64,000 nucleotides of DNA from assembly GCF_905147365.1 (NCBI RefSeq), contig NC_056410.1, positions 7,663,501 to 7,727,500 on the forward strand. Reading direction: 5' to 3'. The notes under the pieces were generated by a model. The model was not told the origin of the DNA. It saw only the letters and a program-made list of their open reading frames with translations, and did no database searches. The position numbers and the translations under genes were made by a program. This document shows positions 43,296 through 54,888 of the stretch, in pieces (the first letter of the stretch is position 1; every line of letters starts with the position of its first letter). Source of the stretch: Aricia agestis. Lineage: Eukaryota; Arthropoda; Insecta; Lepidoptera; Lycaenidae.

Positions 43296-43485
43296 AGTGT
43301 CTGTCTGTCTGTCCTTCTGTCTGTCTGTCTGGCTCTTACCTCTTCACGCTTAAACGGCTGAACCGATTTTGCTGAAATATGGCATGGAGATACATTGAGT
43401 CCCAGGAAAGGACATAGGATAGTTTTTATCCCGGAAAATCTACACGGTTCTGGAAACAAATTTTTTTGCAACGGAGTTGCGAGCG
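43296..43485 (+). repeat. Helitron-like 'CCGATTTTGCTGAAATATGG' repeat
   Basis: (TGTC)n, then TTCACGCTTAAACGGCTGAA, GGCATGGAGATACATTGAGT, AGGAAAGGACATAGGATAGT and GCAACGGAGTTGCGAGCGTC, in the family order. Confidence 0.6.
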
Positions 43486-43489
43486 TCAT

Positions 43490-43526
43490 ATACTCTATAC
43501 TTAGTCTAGAACTAAGTATAGAGTAT
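43490..43526. repeat. Perfect 16-bp inverted repeat, 5-nt loop
   Basis: ATACTCTATACTTAGT (43490-43505) and its exact complement (43511-43526) around CTAGA. Confidence 0.9.
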
Positions 43527-43818
43527 CCAAAGCATCGGTCGTACCGCGAGGGCTGCAGCACACAATACAAGCGCGCAGTTCCAGTGACATAAGTGCGGTC
43601 TAGCTATTGTGCGGAGATTGCGCCGTAAACTCCCACCTTTTGACTCCAACGAACCCATTTTAATAAACTACCTTATTTTTATCGCCTTATTTTATAGGCA
43701 AACTGAGTGTAGTTTCTCGTAATAAACTTGCTAGATTTTGTGACTTTTTCACCAACTTCTGTTTAAGATGATTATTGCTCAATTTGTTATCTTCTATCGA
43801 TATTCGAATTGATGAAGA

Positions 43819-44143
43819 TTTTTTTTATGAAATAAGGGGGCAAACGAGCAAACGGGTCACCTGATGGAAAGCAACTTCCGTCGCCCATGGACACTCGCAG
43901 CATCAGAAGAGCTGCAGGTGCGTTGCCGGTCTTTTAAGAGGGAATAGGGTAATAGGGGAGGTTAGGGATGGGAAGGGAAGGGAAGGGAATTGGGGATGAT
44001 AGAGAAGGCAATTGGGCCTCCGGTAAACTCACTCACTCGGCGAAACACAGCGCAAGCGCTGTTTCACGCCGGTTTTCTGTGAGAACGTGGTATTTCTCCG
44101 GTCGAGCCGGCCCATTCGTGCCGAAGCATGGCTCTCCCACGTA
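43819..44143 (-). mobile_element. Lepidopteran SINE (Metulj-like), copy 3
   Basis: Reverse complement of the copies at 2421 and 5519: poly(T) at 43819, the GCCCATGGACACTCGCAGCA block, the G/A-rich middle, and CGTGCCGAAGCATGGCTCTC at the 5' end. Confidence 0.85.
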
Positions 44144-44952
44144 TGATGTATTTTTTTTTTCATAAACTAGAAGACCACCTTTTCCAGAGTACCAACGACC
44201 ACTTTTATAACAATAACTTTGCCACGAAGTAAAACATCATAGCGCCTCCTAGAGGGCGAATAAAGTAAAAACATTATATTCTCTCTTCACACTCACACCC
44301 GCCTTTCATATGCCTGGTGAAAAAGAACGACGCGGAATCAGCACCAATTTAGTTTATTATTCTTAATAACTCGATAAATAAACAATATTAATTTTAAAAC
44401 CCACAAATGTATTACAGTCCCTAGTTAGTGTAATTTTATAATATTTATTGAAATATTTTCTGTTATAAAAATAAATGAAATATCCGTGAAATTTAGATGC
44501 ATCTTTGTGATATTTTTTTTATCGAGAAAATTTTAAGCTGATATCGGGTTTTCGCTAGCACAGGCCCTCAATATCTATAAAAAATACACAATTCATACTT
44601 TATTTTCAAGTAAAAAAATTAATAATAAGATATATTTTGCTATTAGTCGCGCCCTTGAATATAAGGCATTGTTTTTACATTATTAGTTTCTTACAAAGCT
44701 CGTTAAACGAGCTTCTGAAAAGCTGAAACTTTTTCAAAGGCAAATTAATTATCTGCACGAGAGACCAAAGCTTATATTGAGTTGGGAATTTATTCCGCCA
44801 TCACACATCACAAGGTGATTAAAAAAGGAATACATAAATAAAATATGCATCTACTTATATATATGTAATGCACCGTACAAAACATTAAGATTATAATTAT
44901 TGCAATTTATAAAACAAAAAATATATATATATTTTACGAATATACTATAATA
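44144..44952. other. AT-rich intergenic sequence, nothing recognised
   Basis: No supported feature. Confidence 0.35.
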
Positions 44953-45243
44953 CTAGATGTCCCGCGCGGCTTCGCCCGCGTAAATTAGAAATTTTACAGA
45001 ATCCGTAGGTACATTTTCCCATAAAAAATATTTCCCCCGTTTTTCCCACATTTTCCTGAGTTTCTTCTGTCGTATTAGTCTTAGAGTAATAATATAATAT
45101 AACCTTCTCGATAAATGATGAGTCTTACTCGATAAATGATCTATCTAACACTGAGATAAGTTTTTAAATCGGACCTGTAGTTTCTGAGATTGACGCGTTC
45201 AAGCAAACATACTCTTCAGGTTTATAATATTAGGTAGATATAG
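44953..45243 (-). mobile_element. Helitron, CTAGATGTCCCGCGCGG 3' end, complete
   Basis: CTAGATGTCCCGCGCGGCTT at 44953 is the reversed 3' end. The 5' end near 45243 reads, on minus, TCTATATCTACCTAATATTA, then TAAACC. Confidence 0.75.
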
Positions 45244-45245
45244 AT

Positions 45246-45770
45246 TTTTTTTAATTATCGCTTGACAAACTCGAGTCTCGATCTAAAAGACTATGAAATG
45301 GTATAATATGGTAGTGATGATGATGATGATGATGATGAAGAATGTAATTTGCATAGTGGCATATGCTTTCTGTTCTTAAAACAACGCCGAAACTCCCAAA
45401 CTTGTATCTATAAAGAATCAGGAATTCTCTCAGCACCTTCCGAACCACGGTATACCAGGTATATCTCGGTGCAAAATCTTACTTGTTGGTAGCATATGCT
45501 TAGAATACTTCTCACGAAACCGAAGTCACCATATGTTTCCCTATAAGTTTTGAGGAGTTCCCTCGATTACTTATGGATCCTTCATCAGATCACCACTTTT
45601 CTGAATATAATACCAAATTGGGATGATACCCTATATACCAAAAGAAAAATTTTGAAAATCGGTTAACAAACGGCGGAGTAATCGTTGAATATAAGAAAAC
45701 GAACATATTAACACCTCCCCCATTTTGAAAGTCGGTTAAAATTGTAGCCTATGTGTTATTTATTTAATAT
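45246..45770 (-). mobile_element. Helitron body, copy 3 (CTAGATGTCCC family)
   Basis: Co-linear with 38290-38840: ACTCGAGTCTCGATCTAAAA, the (GAT)n tract at 45314-45337, CAGCACCTTCCGAACCACGG and GGAGTTCCCTCGATTACTTA. The ends are missing. It abuts the previous Helitron. Confidence 0.65.
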
Positions 45771-46089
45771 TTTAATCAGCACATGAATTGAATAACAAAA
45801 TTTTTTTCAAATTAATCGTAGCACCATCTGTCAGAACAAACTAAAATTGAAATAGAATAATATTGAATGCGATGATAGCGCCGTCCGCCGGATCTAATGT
45901 TTTACATTCCAAAATCAACAACTCCTTATAAATAAGAAATTAATTGAAAAAACATTTTCCAGTAGACCAAACTGTAAATCTAAACCATTCTCGAATCTCC
46001 ACGAACACACACAAAAAATTTCATCAAAATTGGTCCAGTCGTTTAGGAGGAGTTCAGTCACATACACACGCACACAAGAAATATATATA

Positions 46090-46480
46090 TTAAGATTATA
46101 ATTCTGAAGAGTTTGTTTGTTTGAACGCTCTACTCTCAGGAACTACTAGTCCGATTTGAGAAATTCTTTCAGTGCTAAATAACCCATTTATCGAGAAGGC
46201 TTTAGACTATATTTTATAACGCTAAGACTAATAGGAGCGAAGAAATAGAGAAAAATGTGGAAGAAACGGGGGAAATTTTTAAAAGGGCTTCGCGACTACT
46301 GGTCCGATTAAAAAAAATTCTTTCAGTGTTAGATAGTCCATTTATCGAGAAATGCTATAGGCTATAATATTTTACTACTGGAGCAATTTTTATGTTATTT
46401 GGCACGGATAAGAAGTAGACCATGTAAAGGATCATAGGCTATTTTTTGAGCCCCCCCCCCCCCCCCCCCCCCTCCCCCTG
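46090..46480 (+). mobile_element. Helitron fragment ending in a C22 tract
   Basis: It starts with AAGATTATAATTCTGAAGAG, then TTTGTTTGTTTGAACGC. Two tandem versions of 'CTACTAGTCCGATTTGAGAA...TTTATCGAGAA' occur at 46145 and 46300. 'GGATCATAGGCTATTTTTTG' also occurs in the Helitron at 55366. It ends in 22 C residues (46451-46472) plus TCCCCC. Confidence 0.55.
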
Positions 46481-46653
46481 GTGACCACGCGTAGTATTTG
46501 ACAAGACCCTTCAATTGTTCGCATGGTATTGACTTGAAAAATAATTTGACTCAATATTGAAATGAAAATAACGATCACCAAAAAATACTTTGATACCCAA
46601 TAGTTTGCCAAAAAGAAATATTATGTACTTGACACCAATATTTAAGATACTAT

Positions 46654-47317
46654 ACAAGGTGTAACAAAACTAAGTGATAGTACTTTAGGATGTGTACGTG
46701 TTCCTTATAGTGAGTTTACTGTGAAAGTAGCAGCGGTGAATGAGCAAAATTTTTTTTACTTTTGTAGGGGCAAGCGCCCGAGTGTAACGAGTTTCTAAAT
46801 ACAAAAGTGAAAAATTGGCCTTTCCACGCTGCTACTTGTCCAGTGAACTATATGTAAGGAACACATACACACCTTAAAGTATTATCACTTAGATTTTTTT
46901 TATTTTAAAGGAAAACTTATAGCTAGTACAAAGATAGGATTCAAAAGTAACAATACAAATGCCAATTAAAAGTTTTCGCGACTAAGTATTTGTTTAGATT
47001 GTACATAAATTTGGTTGACGTTAAATTGACGCACTGTGATGAATATAATATAATATAAAAAAAGACAACAATAAAAATGATACAGTTCGACAAGGCTTTA
47101 ATTGAATATTGTGTCAATGGACGCAGCTGGTAAAGGAGAACTGTCAAAAATGACGTTTTTGTATGATAGCAGGGTTAGCTCCTTTTCTCGCCACGTTCAT
47201 AGAAAGCCTTGTCGAACTGTAGCCTATCCTTGGATCGTCAGTATCAGTAATGTTCAAATTATTTTCATAAACTAAATTAGCTTGTATCAGTAGTATTAAA
47301 TAATTGTTACACCCTGT
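46654..47317. mobile_element. Palindromic MITE family A, copy 4, split
   Basis: The left terminus ACAAGGTGTAACAAAACTAA begins at 46654. The body runs to AGTATTATCACTTAGA at about 46895. The missing right end, TTGTTACACCCTGT, is at 47304-47317. About 408 bp is inserted, including the MITE at 47093. Confidence 0.75.
47093..47219. mobile_element. Tc1/mariner-type MITE, 127 bp (TA duplication)
   Basis: TA-flanked termini CAGTTCGACAAGGCTTT and AAAGCCTTGTCGAACTG pair for 17 bases. Its core (about 47128-47198: AAAGGAGAACTGTCAAAAAT, TTTTTGTATGATAGCAG) also occurs in the MITE at 35995-36444. Confidence 0.8.
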
Positions 47318-47343
47318 ATAATAATAGTCTAAAATTACAATAG

Positions 47344-47503
47344 AACAATCAGAGAAATGAATTTCTAGGTGGACTTATTAAGTAATTTGGTCGCGTTTAA
47401 AGGTAAACCCAACCGACAGATCACAATTAACATTGAATCGACATGATCCGACTACATGACGTTGGTCTGTCAACTACCTAGGAATCAATTCCCTCAATGG
47501 TAC
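47344..47503. mobile_element. MITE family B, copy 4
   Basis: AATCAGAGAAATGAATTTCT, then AGGTGGACTTAT, at the left and CCTAGGAATCAATTCCCTCA, then ATGGTAC, at the right. Confidence 0.65.
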
Positions 47504-47739
47504 ATACTGGCTATATTTTAGTCACGACTGTAGTTCAAATTTTAATCGAATACCAAATACAGTAAATGATCACCAAGCTCGACAGCTTCACCAAACTTCA
47601 AAATGCCTGACAAGTGACAACAGTACCTGTTTTTTTTAATGGCTGTTGGCTATAGAAACCATAATAAATGCCAGGTCAAGTATTAAATGGCGAGAAAAAA
47701 AAACGTATGCGTTTCGAAAAATTGACTACGTCACAAAAC

Positions 47740-47886
47740 TCTAGACTCCATCCCCCCTCTTGTGACCGAGCGTAGTATTTTGAAGACCCCCCCTCCCCCC
47801 TAAATGGGTCACGTAGTATGGGTGTGTTCCCTAATTGTCTGTGAAATATTTTATTTACGCCGTACGCGGGCGAATCCGCGCGGAAC
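47740..47886 (+). repeat. C-rich repeat and Helitron 3' end
   Basis: Two C/T-rich runs (47752-47760 and 47785-47802) frame GTGACCGAGCGTAGTATTTT, a motif also next to the C22 tract at 46484 (GTGACCACGCGTAGTATTTG). The end GCGGGCGAATCCGCGCGGAA, then CGTATAG, is a Helitron 3' hairpin. Confidence 0.5.
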
Positions 47887-48264
47887 GTATAGCATATTAT
47901 ACTTATTACACATAAATGTATATACTTATTATATTCTATTCTATTATATTTATTTAAAATTAAAAAAAAAACCATGGCGTGATGGACTACAATTATTACA
48001 ATTAATAATATTATTTCAATTATCCTTGGTGCGAAAAACCTATATACAAAGATAGCAAAAACAGGATATGGGCGAATAAATAGCCCATAGACGGTCCCAA
48101 ATTACATAAATAAAAAATAAATAAAAATATTATGTAATACAGGAAAAGGATCAAAAGCAGCAAATGGAAAATTCTTATGTATATGAGTTTCTTATTAGGT
48201 AAGTAAATAATTATTGTGGAATTATAATTACCATTATATGATTACATTATTATTTATTATATTA

Positions 48265-48560
48265 CTAGTTGCTGCCCGCGTCTTCTGCGTGAAGGCTCTA
48301 CGGCACCAAAAGTAGGTGATAGCGTGATAATATTATGTAGCCTATAATATTATGTTGAACCGACCTCTTAGTAGGTATCCATGCAAAATTTGAAGTAAAA
48401 TCACGCAGCACTTTTTGAATTTAGCCCCGACATACATACAGACAAACAGACAAAAATTAAAAATACTATAATATAATTGGCTTCGATATCGATTGTAAAT
48501 CACGCCCTAAAGTATTCTTTAAAAAAAATATTCAATGTATAGTTTTGATTTTCCTACGAT
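48265..48560 (-). mobile_element. Helitron, minus strand
   Basis: CTAGTTGCTGCCCGCGTCTT at 48265 is the reversed 3' end. The 5' part contains GTAAATCACGCCCTAAAGTA, then TTCAATGTATAG. Confidence 0.6.
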
Positions 48561-48565
48561 TTTTA

Positions 48566-48713
48566 ACCCCCGACAAAAAAGAGTAGTGTTTAACCCCCGA
48601 CAAAAAAGAGGGGTGTTATAAGTTTGACGTGTCTGTCTGTCTGTTTTTCTGTGTGTGTATCTGTCCGTGGCATCGTAGCATCCAAACGGGTTGACCGATT
48701 TTGATCTAGTTTT
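48566..48713 (+). repeat. 'ACCCCCGACAAAAAAGAGG' repeat with (CTGT)n
   Basis: The start motif is duplicated (48566 and 48593), then TAAGTTTGACGTGTCTGTCT and GTTGACCGATTTTGATCTAG. Same family and same right-hand junction as 14789-14912. Confidence 0.6.
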
Positions 48714-49237
48714 TTAGGGTTCCGTACCTCAAAAGGAAAAAACGGAACCCTTATAGGATCACTTTGTTGTCCGTCTGTCCGTCCGTCCGTCTGTCAAGAC
48801 CCTTTTTCTCAGGAACGCGTGGAGGTATGAAGCTGAAATTTATATCAATTACTCAGGTCTACTGTCCCTTGAAGCTGTGAAAAAATCAAACTTCTAAGCC
48901 AACGCAATCAAAAGATACAGCCGTTTATGCCGCAAATTTTCGACACTTGCAAGGGAATCAAAACCTACAGGGTGCTTCCCGTGAACTCAGAATCTTGAAA
49001 TTTGGTACGAAGCAACGTCTTATAGCATAGATAAAGGAAAAATTACGAAAACCATAAATTTTTAGTTACATCACATAATATATTTTTTTTTAATAATTTT
49101 AAACTTACTACCCATTTCCTCATAAACGCGTAGAGGTATTAAATTGAAATTCATACCAAATACTCAGGTCTATAATACCTTTAAGCTGTCGGAACCCTCG
49201 GTGCGCGAGTCCGACTCGCACTTGGCCGGTTTTTTGT
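48714..49237. repeat. GGGTTCCGTACC-family repeat, short copy
   Basis: Nearly identical (only a few differences) to 8583-9056, then joined directly to the far end (CGGAACCCTCGGTGCGCGAG...TTGGCCGG). It is an internal-deletion derivative of the 1.4 kb copy, with two of the three internal units lost. Confidence 0.8.
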
Positions 49238-49435
49238 TAGAAAACTGACATGATCGAGATTGTTCTTAGCCATAGTTCATCACATGTTCATCATCATCAG
49301 CCTGTCAGTGCTGGAAAATCACGGTTTATCTGGTTCGCGAAAGCCCGATTAGCAACTTGCATTCGTTTGATAGGTTTTATATTTTGCATTCTGGTTTGTG
49401 ACATTTATGAATATATACACATTAATGGAAAGTTG

Positions 49436-50345
49436 ATCTGGTGCTGCAGCATCACCTGGTAATCAATAGGATACCCAACTCCTCACCAACTTACAGCAGA
49501 GGTTTCGTGTTTGGGCTTATTTTAATGGGGATTGTCCAATTTTTTTTAATTTTGCTCATTACAAAAACATTTCGAGGAATAAGGTCAGTGATCGTTTTTC
49601 TGTATATAAACGAAAAAAATACCCATTATTTACTTATATTTTTGAACAAATATGTTTAACCTTTCTTTGACCTTCGATGGCGTTAAATTAGCAATAAATT
49701 CGACCAACATTACGTTTCGAACTTTTGGTAAGCTTCTCGTATCAGCTTTCACATAATGAAAACTTGCATTTGACAAACCAGCCATTTTAAATAAGATTGA
49801 AAGGAAAAAAACATACTGCAGAGGTCAATTATTGGCCGCCGATGATGACGTCAGAGCGAAACTTTAAAAAATTATTGAGAAAAAACTAGCCAATGAATTT
49901 CAAAATTATTTAATTTATCTTATATCTTTAAACGAGCAATTCTTGTATATATATAAATATATAATTGGAATCTCGGAATCGGCTCCAATGATTTTCATGA
50001 AATTTAGTATATAGGGGGTTTCGGGGGCGATAAATCGATCTAGCTAGGAATCATTTTTAGAAAATGTCATTTTATTCGTGTTTTATCGAATACCGAGCAA
50101 AGCTCGGTCAAATAGCTAGTATTCTTAAAATACCCTATTTTAACGAAAAAAAATATAAAAAGTACATGTGATTTTTTTTGGACAATGCCCATTGCGACAA
50201 CTAATAAAACGTAGATAAACAGTAAATATTGGCATGCTGCTGCTGCAGCATCACCTGGATTCTATAGGAGCCGAGAGAGAGAGAGAGAGAGTATGAACAT
50301 AAAGTGGAGGTTTCATGTTTGGGCTCATATTGACGACCTCATCCA
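49436..50345 (+). repeat. Two copies of a 'CTGCAGCATCACCTGG' segment with a Helitron between
   Basis: GCTGCAGCATCACCTGG...GGTTTCGTGTTTGGGCT at 49441-49520 recurs at 50238-50335 as GCTGCAGCATCACCTGG...GGTTTCATGTTTGGGCT, with a (GA)n tract at 50275. Possibly fragments of a retroelement. No ORF is recognisable. Confidence 0.4.
49918..50119 (+). mobile_element. Helitron, AGCTCGG-hairpin family, copy 4
   Basis: It starts TCTTATATCTTTAAACGAGC and ends CCGAGCAAAGCTCGG, then TCAAATAGCTAG at 50119. The closest match in the window is the copy at 42160. Confidence 0.9.
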
Positions 50346-50451
50346 AGAGGACATTCATGGATGGTATTCATTGGGATATGATCCTGTTGATAGGAATTAT
50401 TCTGAACTATAACGAACACAAGTTTAAATAGCATTAAGTAAATAAAATGAA

Positions 50452-50840
50452 ATTAAGAAATTAAAAAAAAACCCGCCATACAACTTTAAAAAGCAATGAA
50501 ATAATATTTACTGACCTTTGAGTTTAAATAATTCCTAAGTATAAGTAATATTTTAGTCCATAATTATTGTTGTCAAGGTGTGTCGGGGGACCGCACGTAT
50601 AGTTTAAAGGTCAGTTCACAGCGAACCGAATCGAGACAATCAGCGACTTGCCGATACAAATGTAAAAGTTGCTGTTGTCGAGTTTACTTGGCGGTCCCCC
50701 GACAGACCGTGACAACAATTATTATGGACTAAAATATCACTTTATACTTAGGAATTATTTAAACTCAAAAGTCAGTAAGTAAATATTATTTCATTACTTT
50801 TTAAAGTTGTTTGGCGGGTTTTTTTTTTTAATTTCTTAAT
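50452..50840. mobile_element. Long near-perfect foldback (arms ~150 bp)
   Basis: The left arm (about 50452-50600) and right arm (about 50690-50840) pair with few mismatches, from AATTAAGAAATTAAAAAAAA through GGAATTATTTAAACTCAAA to GTCGGGGGACCG. The loop is about 90 bases. No coding. Confidence 0.85.
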
Positions 50841-51265
50841 ATTATAATTATATTATGTATAAAGAGGTAAAGATTTACTATTAATTTGAGCCACATTTTT
50901 TTACCTACCTATAAGGTACGTTATCAAGAGAACAAGTAAGTATGCAGTGAGTTATGCAAAGTCAAAATTGACCAATGAATAAGCCGTGTTCACACTGACT
51001 AAAAAAATTAAAGCTAGTTTCTTATTTGTATCATGATTCGTGACTTTTACATTTTCCCAGTGTGTACGCAATACACAAGGACACTCTCATAGACTGTAGC
51101 AACATTACCGATGCAGACCGACATAATCTGAATCTTATTAATTGCTATATGCATGTTGATATTAGAGGATTATACCAGGAGCTCGTACGTCAAAAGCACA
51201 GTATAATTAATATCATATAGTAGAATAACTCAGCTGTGCCTTTTGAAATAGAATACATTAAAAAA

Positions 51266-51870
51266 TCGACCAACTGCGAGACGAACTCGCCGTACCGTTA
51301 TAGAGCGAAAGTAGGAAAAAAATGTGTTTTGTGTATGGGAGCCCCCCTAAATATTTTATTTTTATTTAAGTTTTATTAGTTAATATAATTTAAATCAATT
51401 ATGAAAGTAAAAATATAATTAAGGATGTTGTGAAAATTTCAAGGGCCTACCTGTTGCCATTATTGATAACGAGCAAAAAAGGCAAAAAAAATAACGTTTG
51501 TTGGGTGGGTGGTGTCAAAATTAAAATCAAAATTGTTTTATCTCTGAATAAATTTAAAATAAATGTTTTCAGAATGTCCTACATGGTGCCCACCACCGGT
51601 TCGGGAACTAGCCCGGCGAGAAGAACCGGTGTGTTGTATGGGTGGGTACCCATACCACAAACGTAATTTTTTTGGTCCTTAAATATTAATTTTGTTTTGT
51701 TTTAAGTATTTGTTGTTATAGCGGCAACAGAAATACACAATTTGTAAAAAAAAAACAGAATTCTATCTATAGCGGTTCTTGAGATACAGAGACAGACAGA
51801 CAGACAGACAGACATTCGATGTCTCTCAGTAATAGGGTCGCGTTTATACCCTTTGGGTATGGAACCCTAA
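51266..51870. repeat. GGTTCCG-family repeat, complete diverged copy
   Basis: ATCGACCAACTGCGAGACGA at the left, GCGGTTCTTGAGATACAGAG, the (GACA)n tract at 51788-51813, and CCTTTGGGTATGGAACCCTA at the right. Confidence 0.7.
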
Positions 51871-53635
51871 AAATGATAATATAATAAATCTGAAACATTC
51901 TGCTCAAAAAGCTCAGCCATGAAAACGTAGCTAGGGCAGTGAGAAAATTAAGTAAGGATCGCCAGGGTGAGCATTTCGATGGCATTTTGGGGGACTTAAT
52001 TGACTAGGTTAAGTACTCTTCCATAGTATTTATTCTACGTAGTAGTGAAAACTCGCTCAGTAAAAAAAATACGAGTTTAAAGTTTACTTACAAATTCGTG
52101 GACATAATGCATTTTGCTACTTGAAGTTATCTGAAAGACGCGACGCTAAACGCACGCACGTTCGGTTCGGACGGTATAGGATGAATGTTATCTACCGTTT
52201 ATCATATATATTGTGTGATAAGCGATACAGGCATAATCTGAATTATATTACTGAGATAAGTATTCAATTATTCAACGACCGGTTTGTAGTTTGTGCTAAT
52301 TAATAACAGAGCACTAACCGATACTAATATTGTGCGATTATTGTGAGCGGCGCATTTGATTAGCAATTCATTTATATTAAAGCGTTTGATCTAAAATGTA
52401 TGACGTGGAATGTGGAAATACTTCAACACGAATATGTTAGCTAGACCTATACCACCAGCTGATAGGAAACCGGCGGCGTAATACTATGTGTTTGTCGCAA
52501 TTGCATTGCAAGGGTTATTAAGATTCAAATACAAATAATAAAGATTATCGATCAAAATAAGTTTCGTATGTCCTTTTCCGGGACTCAAAGTATCTCCATA
52601 CGAATATCGGTTATGGGGCTTGGACGTCAAGAGGTAACAGATAGATAGACATTCTTTCTTATTAATTTATAATATTAATGTGAATTACGATTTAACCCCA
52701 CTAGTTTTGATATCATGATAAACTTTACTTGAAATATATGCGTTATTAGTTTGTGCCATTTGACGCATTAAAAGTTCCAGCCATTTGGGTGATGGTTGGG
52801 AAGATGGATGATCACGAACTATTGACATTGAGATATTAAGATAGAAGGTACTTAGGAGTGTCACTCCTTAAAAGTTTTCAGAGAGTCACACTGTTAAGAG
52901 TTGTGGACTTGTGGTCAAGTTCAGTAGCGTATCGAATTTTTGTAATTTTTGCAATCTACATGGAAAGTATATTTTTTACGGCGATTTTGCCCGCTTAGAA
53001 CAGTACTTCTGGAATATAAAATTAGATTTTATATTTTTCCCGCCTAAGTTTAATTACTTTAAATTCCTTGTAAGCTCATATGTCTATAACTCTACACCAT
53101 TCAGGGAATCATTCTAAGTTTCTTACTTCTAAAACACGACTTTCACAAATCTCGCAACCCTGTAGGGTTTTGGTTTCGAATTTTAACCGTGGAATTATCA
53201 TAGCAATTTTGACTAACAGGCGAACATGAAAATGCAACGCCTATTTTCTAAAACACATTCCAACTTAGCGCATACTGCAATTAGTCGCTAAGTACCGCAA
53301 ATAAAACAGCTGGAAAGAGTTTTTTCTTGAGTGCGCCTTATACACTTCTAGCGACCTCGGGCGGACAAAAAGTTTGTAACGACTCGGACAGTGAGGGATA
53401 ATTAGCTGGGGCGAGGTTGATTGTTGCGACCGACGACCGTAACAAGTGGGAGCTGAAGTTGGAAATGTGGTTCCGCATACTTTGTCCGGTAAAAGACAGT
53501 GAGTCCATATTTTTTAGATCAGAACTATCGGACCTGGTGAAGGATTTGCCATATTTATTTTATTTTATCAGTGTTTATATTACAAGTAGATAAACCATCT
53601 TGGATCACTCTATTGATTAAAAAAACACACATTAA
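51871..53635. other. Intergenic sequence, mostly nothing recognised
   Basis: 52565-52680 holds a minus-oriented fragment of the Helitron-like CCGGGAAAGGACATA family. 53330-53520 is GC-richer and unique-looking, but I find no supported exon there. Confidence 0.35.
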
Positions 53636-54884
53636 CACTAGAAAGACCGGAATTCTGAACTTCCTAGAAAGACCAAGAGCGGTCAAATGACCCATCGTAT
53701 GTTTTTACATTTTTTTGTGTATCTTACTATTTTGCTTTTGCATTTTATTCATCGTGTAATTATTTATAAATGTAACTAAATTAAATTATAGAACAAATAT
53801 TCTAGAAAATTATTTAAAAAAGCATTTTATAGACCTGCTACTGATATAATGACATTATAATGACTCCACAAGATTTATTGGTTTTGTTCCTGTATTTGAG
53901 CATAAAACACCGTTTTTTCAGATTATATATTTTTTCATTTTAGCAATAGAATGGTAAAGTTACACTTATGTTAACGTCTAGAAGCCATGAAAATCTTGAT
54001 GAAAATACCCTATTGGAGGACAAAACTATTATTTTTTCGTGTCGTATTTTTGGTCACAATATAAAAATCTTTTATCACTAAAACTAAAAAAGTACAAAAA
54101 ATATACTTAAGAAATTAAATATACTTAAAATTAGCATAAATATAACATTTTTTATCATATTTTCATATAACTACAATTTCGCAACCTTTAGTTTGTTATT
54201 TGCTTCGTTTGTATAGGTAAATATTTTATTGAAAATCGAACTACTAATAAACTTAGTAGTAAGCTATGTTAGGTCAACTCAGGCAACAATACTATGAAAA
54301 TTGACACAGATTTTTGTAGTAACGTTGATAATTTTCGAAAAACAGGGTTTCATTGGGCAAAAAACTTGAAATACGTTACAATATCACAACAGGCAAGGCA
54401 AAAGGTTTTATTTGTGCACATACTATATTTGTAAATATATTACCATTATTTTTACATATAAAAATTTGAAATTATAGACCATTTATGTAAATAAAAGTAT
54501 TCATTCCACTTTTGTCCTATGAGTCATTGTCAAGTCTATTTCAGTCGAGTTTTTTTATAAATTTTAAATCAAATTTCAAATAAAATACATAAACAAAACA
54601 TAATAGTAATAAAAAAATTAAAAGAAAAATAAAACTTGCAAGAAAAACCCACTTTCTTTAGAAATTTTATTCAAGCGGTCAATTGACCGCTGCGGTCTTT
54701 CTAGGAAGGTTGTTATTTAAAACTTATAATTATTGAGCAATCATTAAAAACACGTTATCTCAATTTAAACAATCGAGAATTATTAAATGTCACGAGAGGA
54801 AAACGAATTTCACGCAACGTTAACAAAAATATCGTAAATTAAAAACGAAAATGCGGTCATTTGACCGCTCCGGTCTTTCTAGTG
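53636..54884. mobile_element. piggyBac-like non-autonomous element (TTAA, CACTAGAAAGACCG ends)
   Basis: TTAA at 53632-53635 and 54885-54888 flank CACTAGAAAGACCGG and CCGGTCTTTCTAGTG. A second, subterminal pair CTTCCTAGAAAGACC (53660) and GGTCTTTCTAGGAAG (54694-54708) lies inside. GGTCAAATGACC-type palindromes follow each. The CYTAGAAAG ends resemble piggyBac. The interior is AT-rich without transposase coding. Confidence 0.8.
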
Positions 54885-54888
54885 TTAA

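Noticed and set aside
43205..43570. 121-codon minus-strand frame
   Set aside because: It covers a Helitron-like repeat with a TGTC microsatellite and two hairpins; not a gene.
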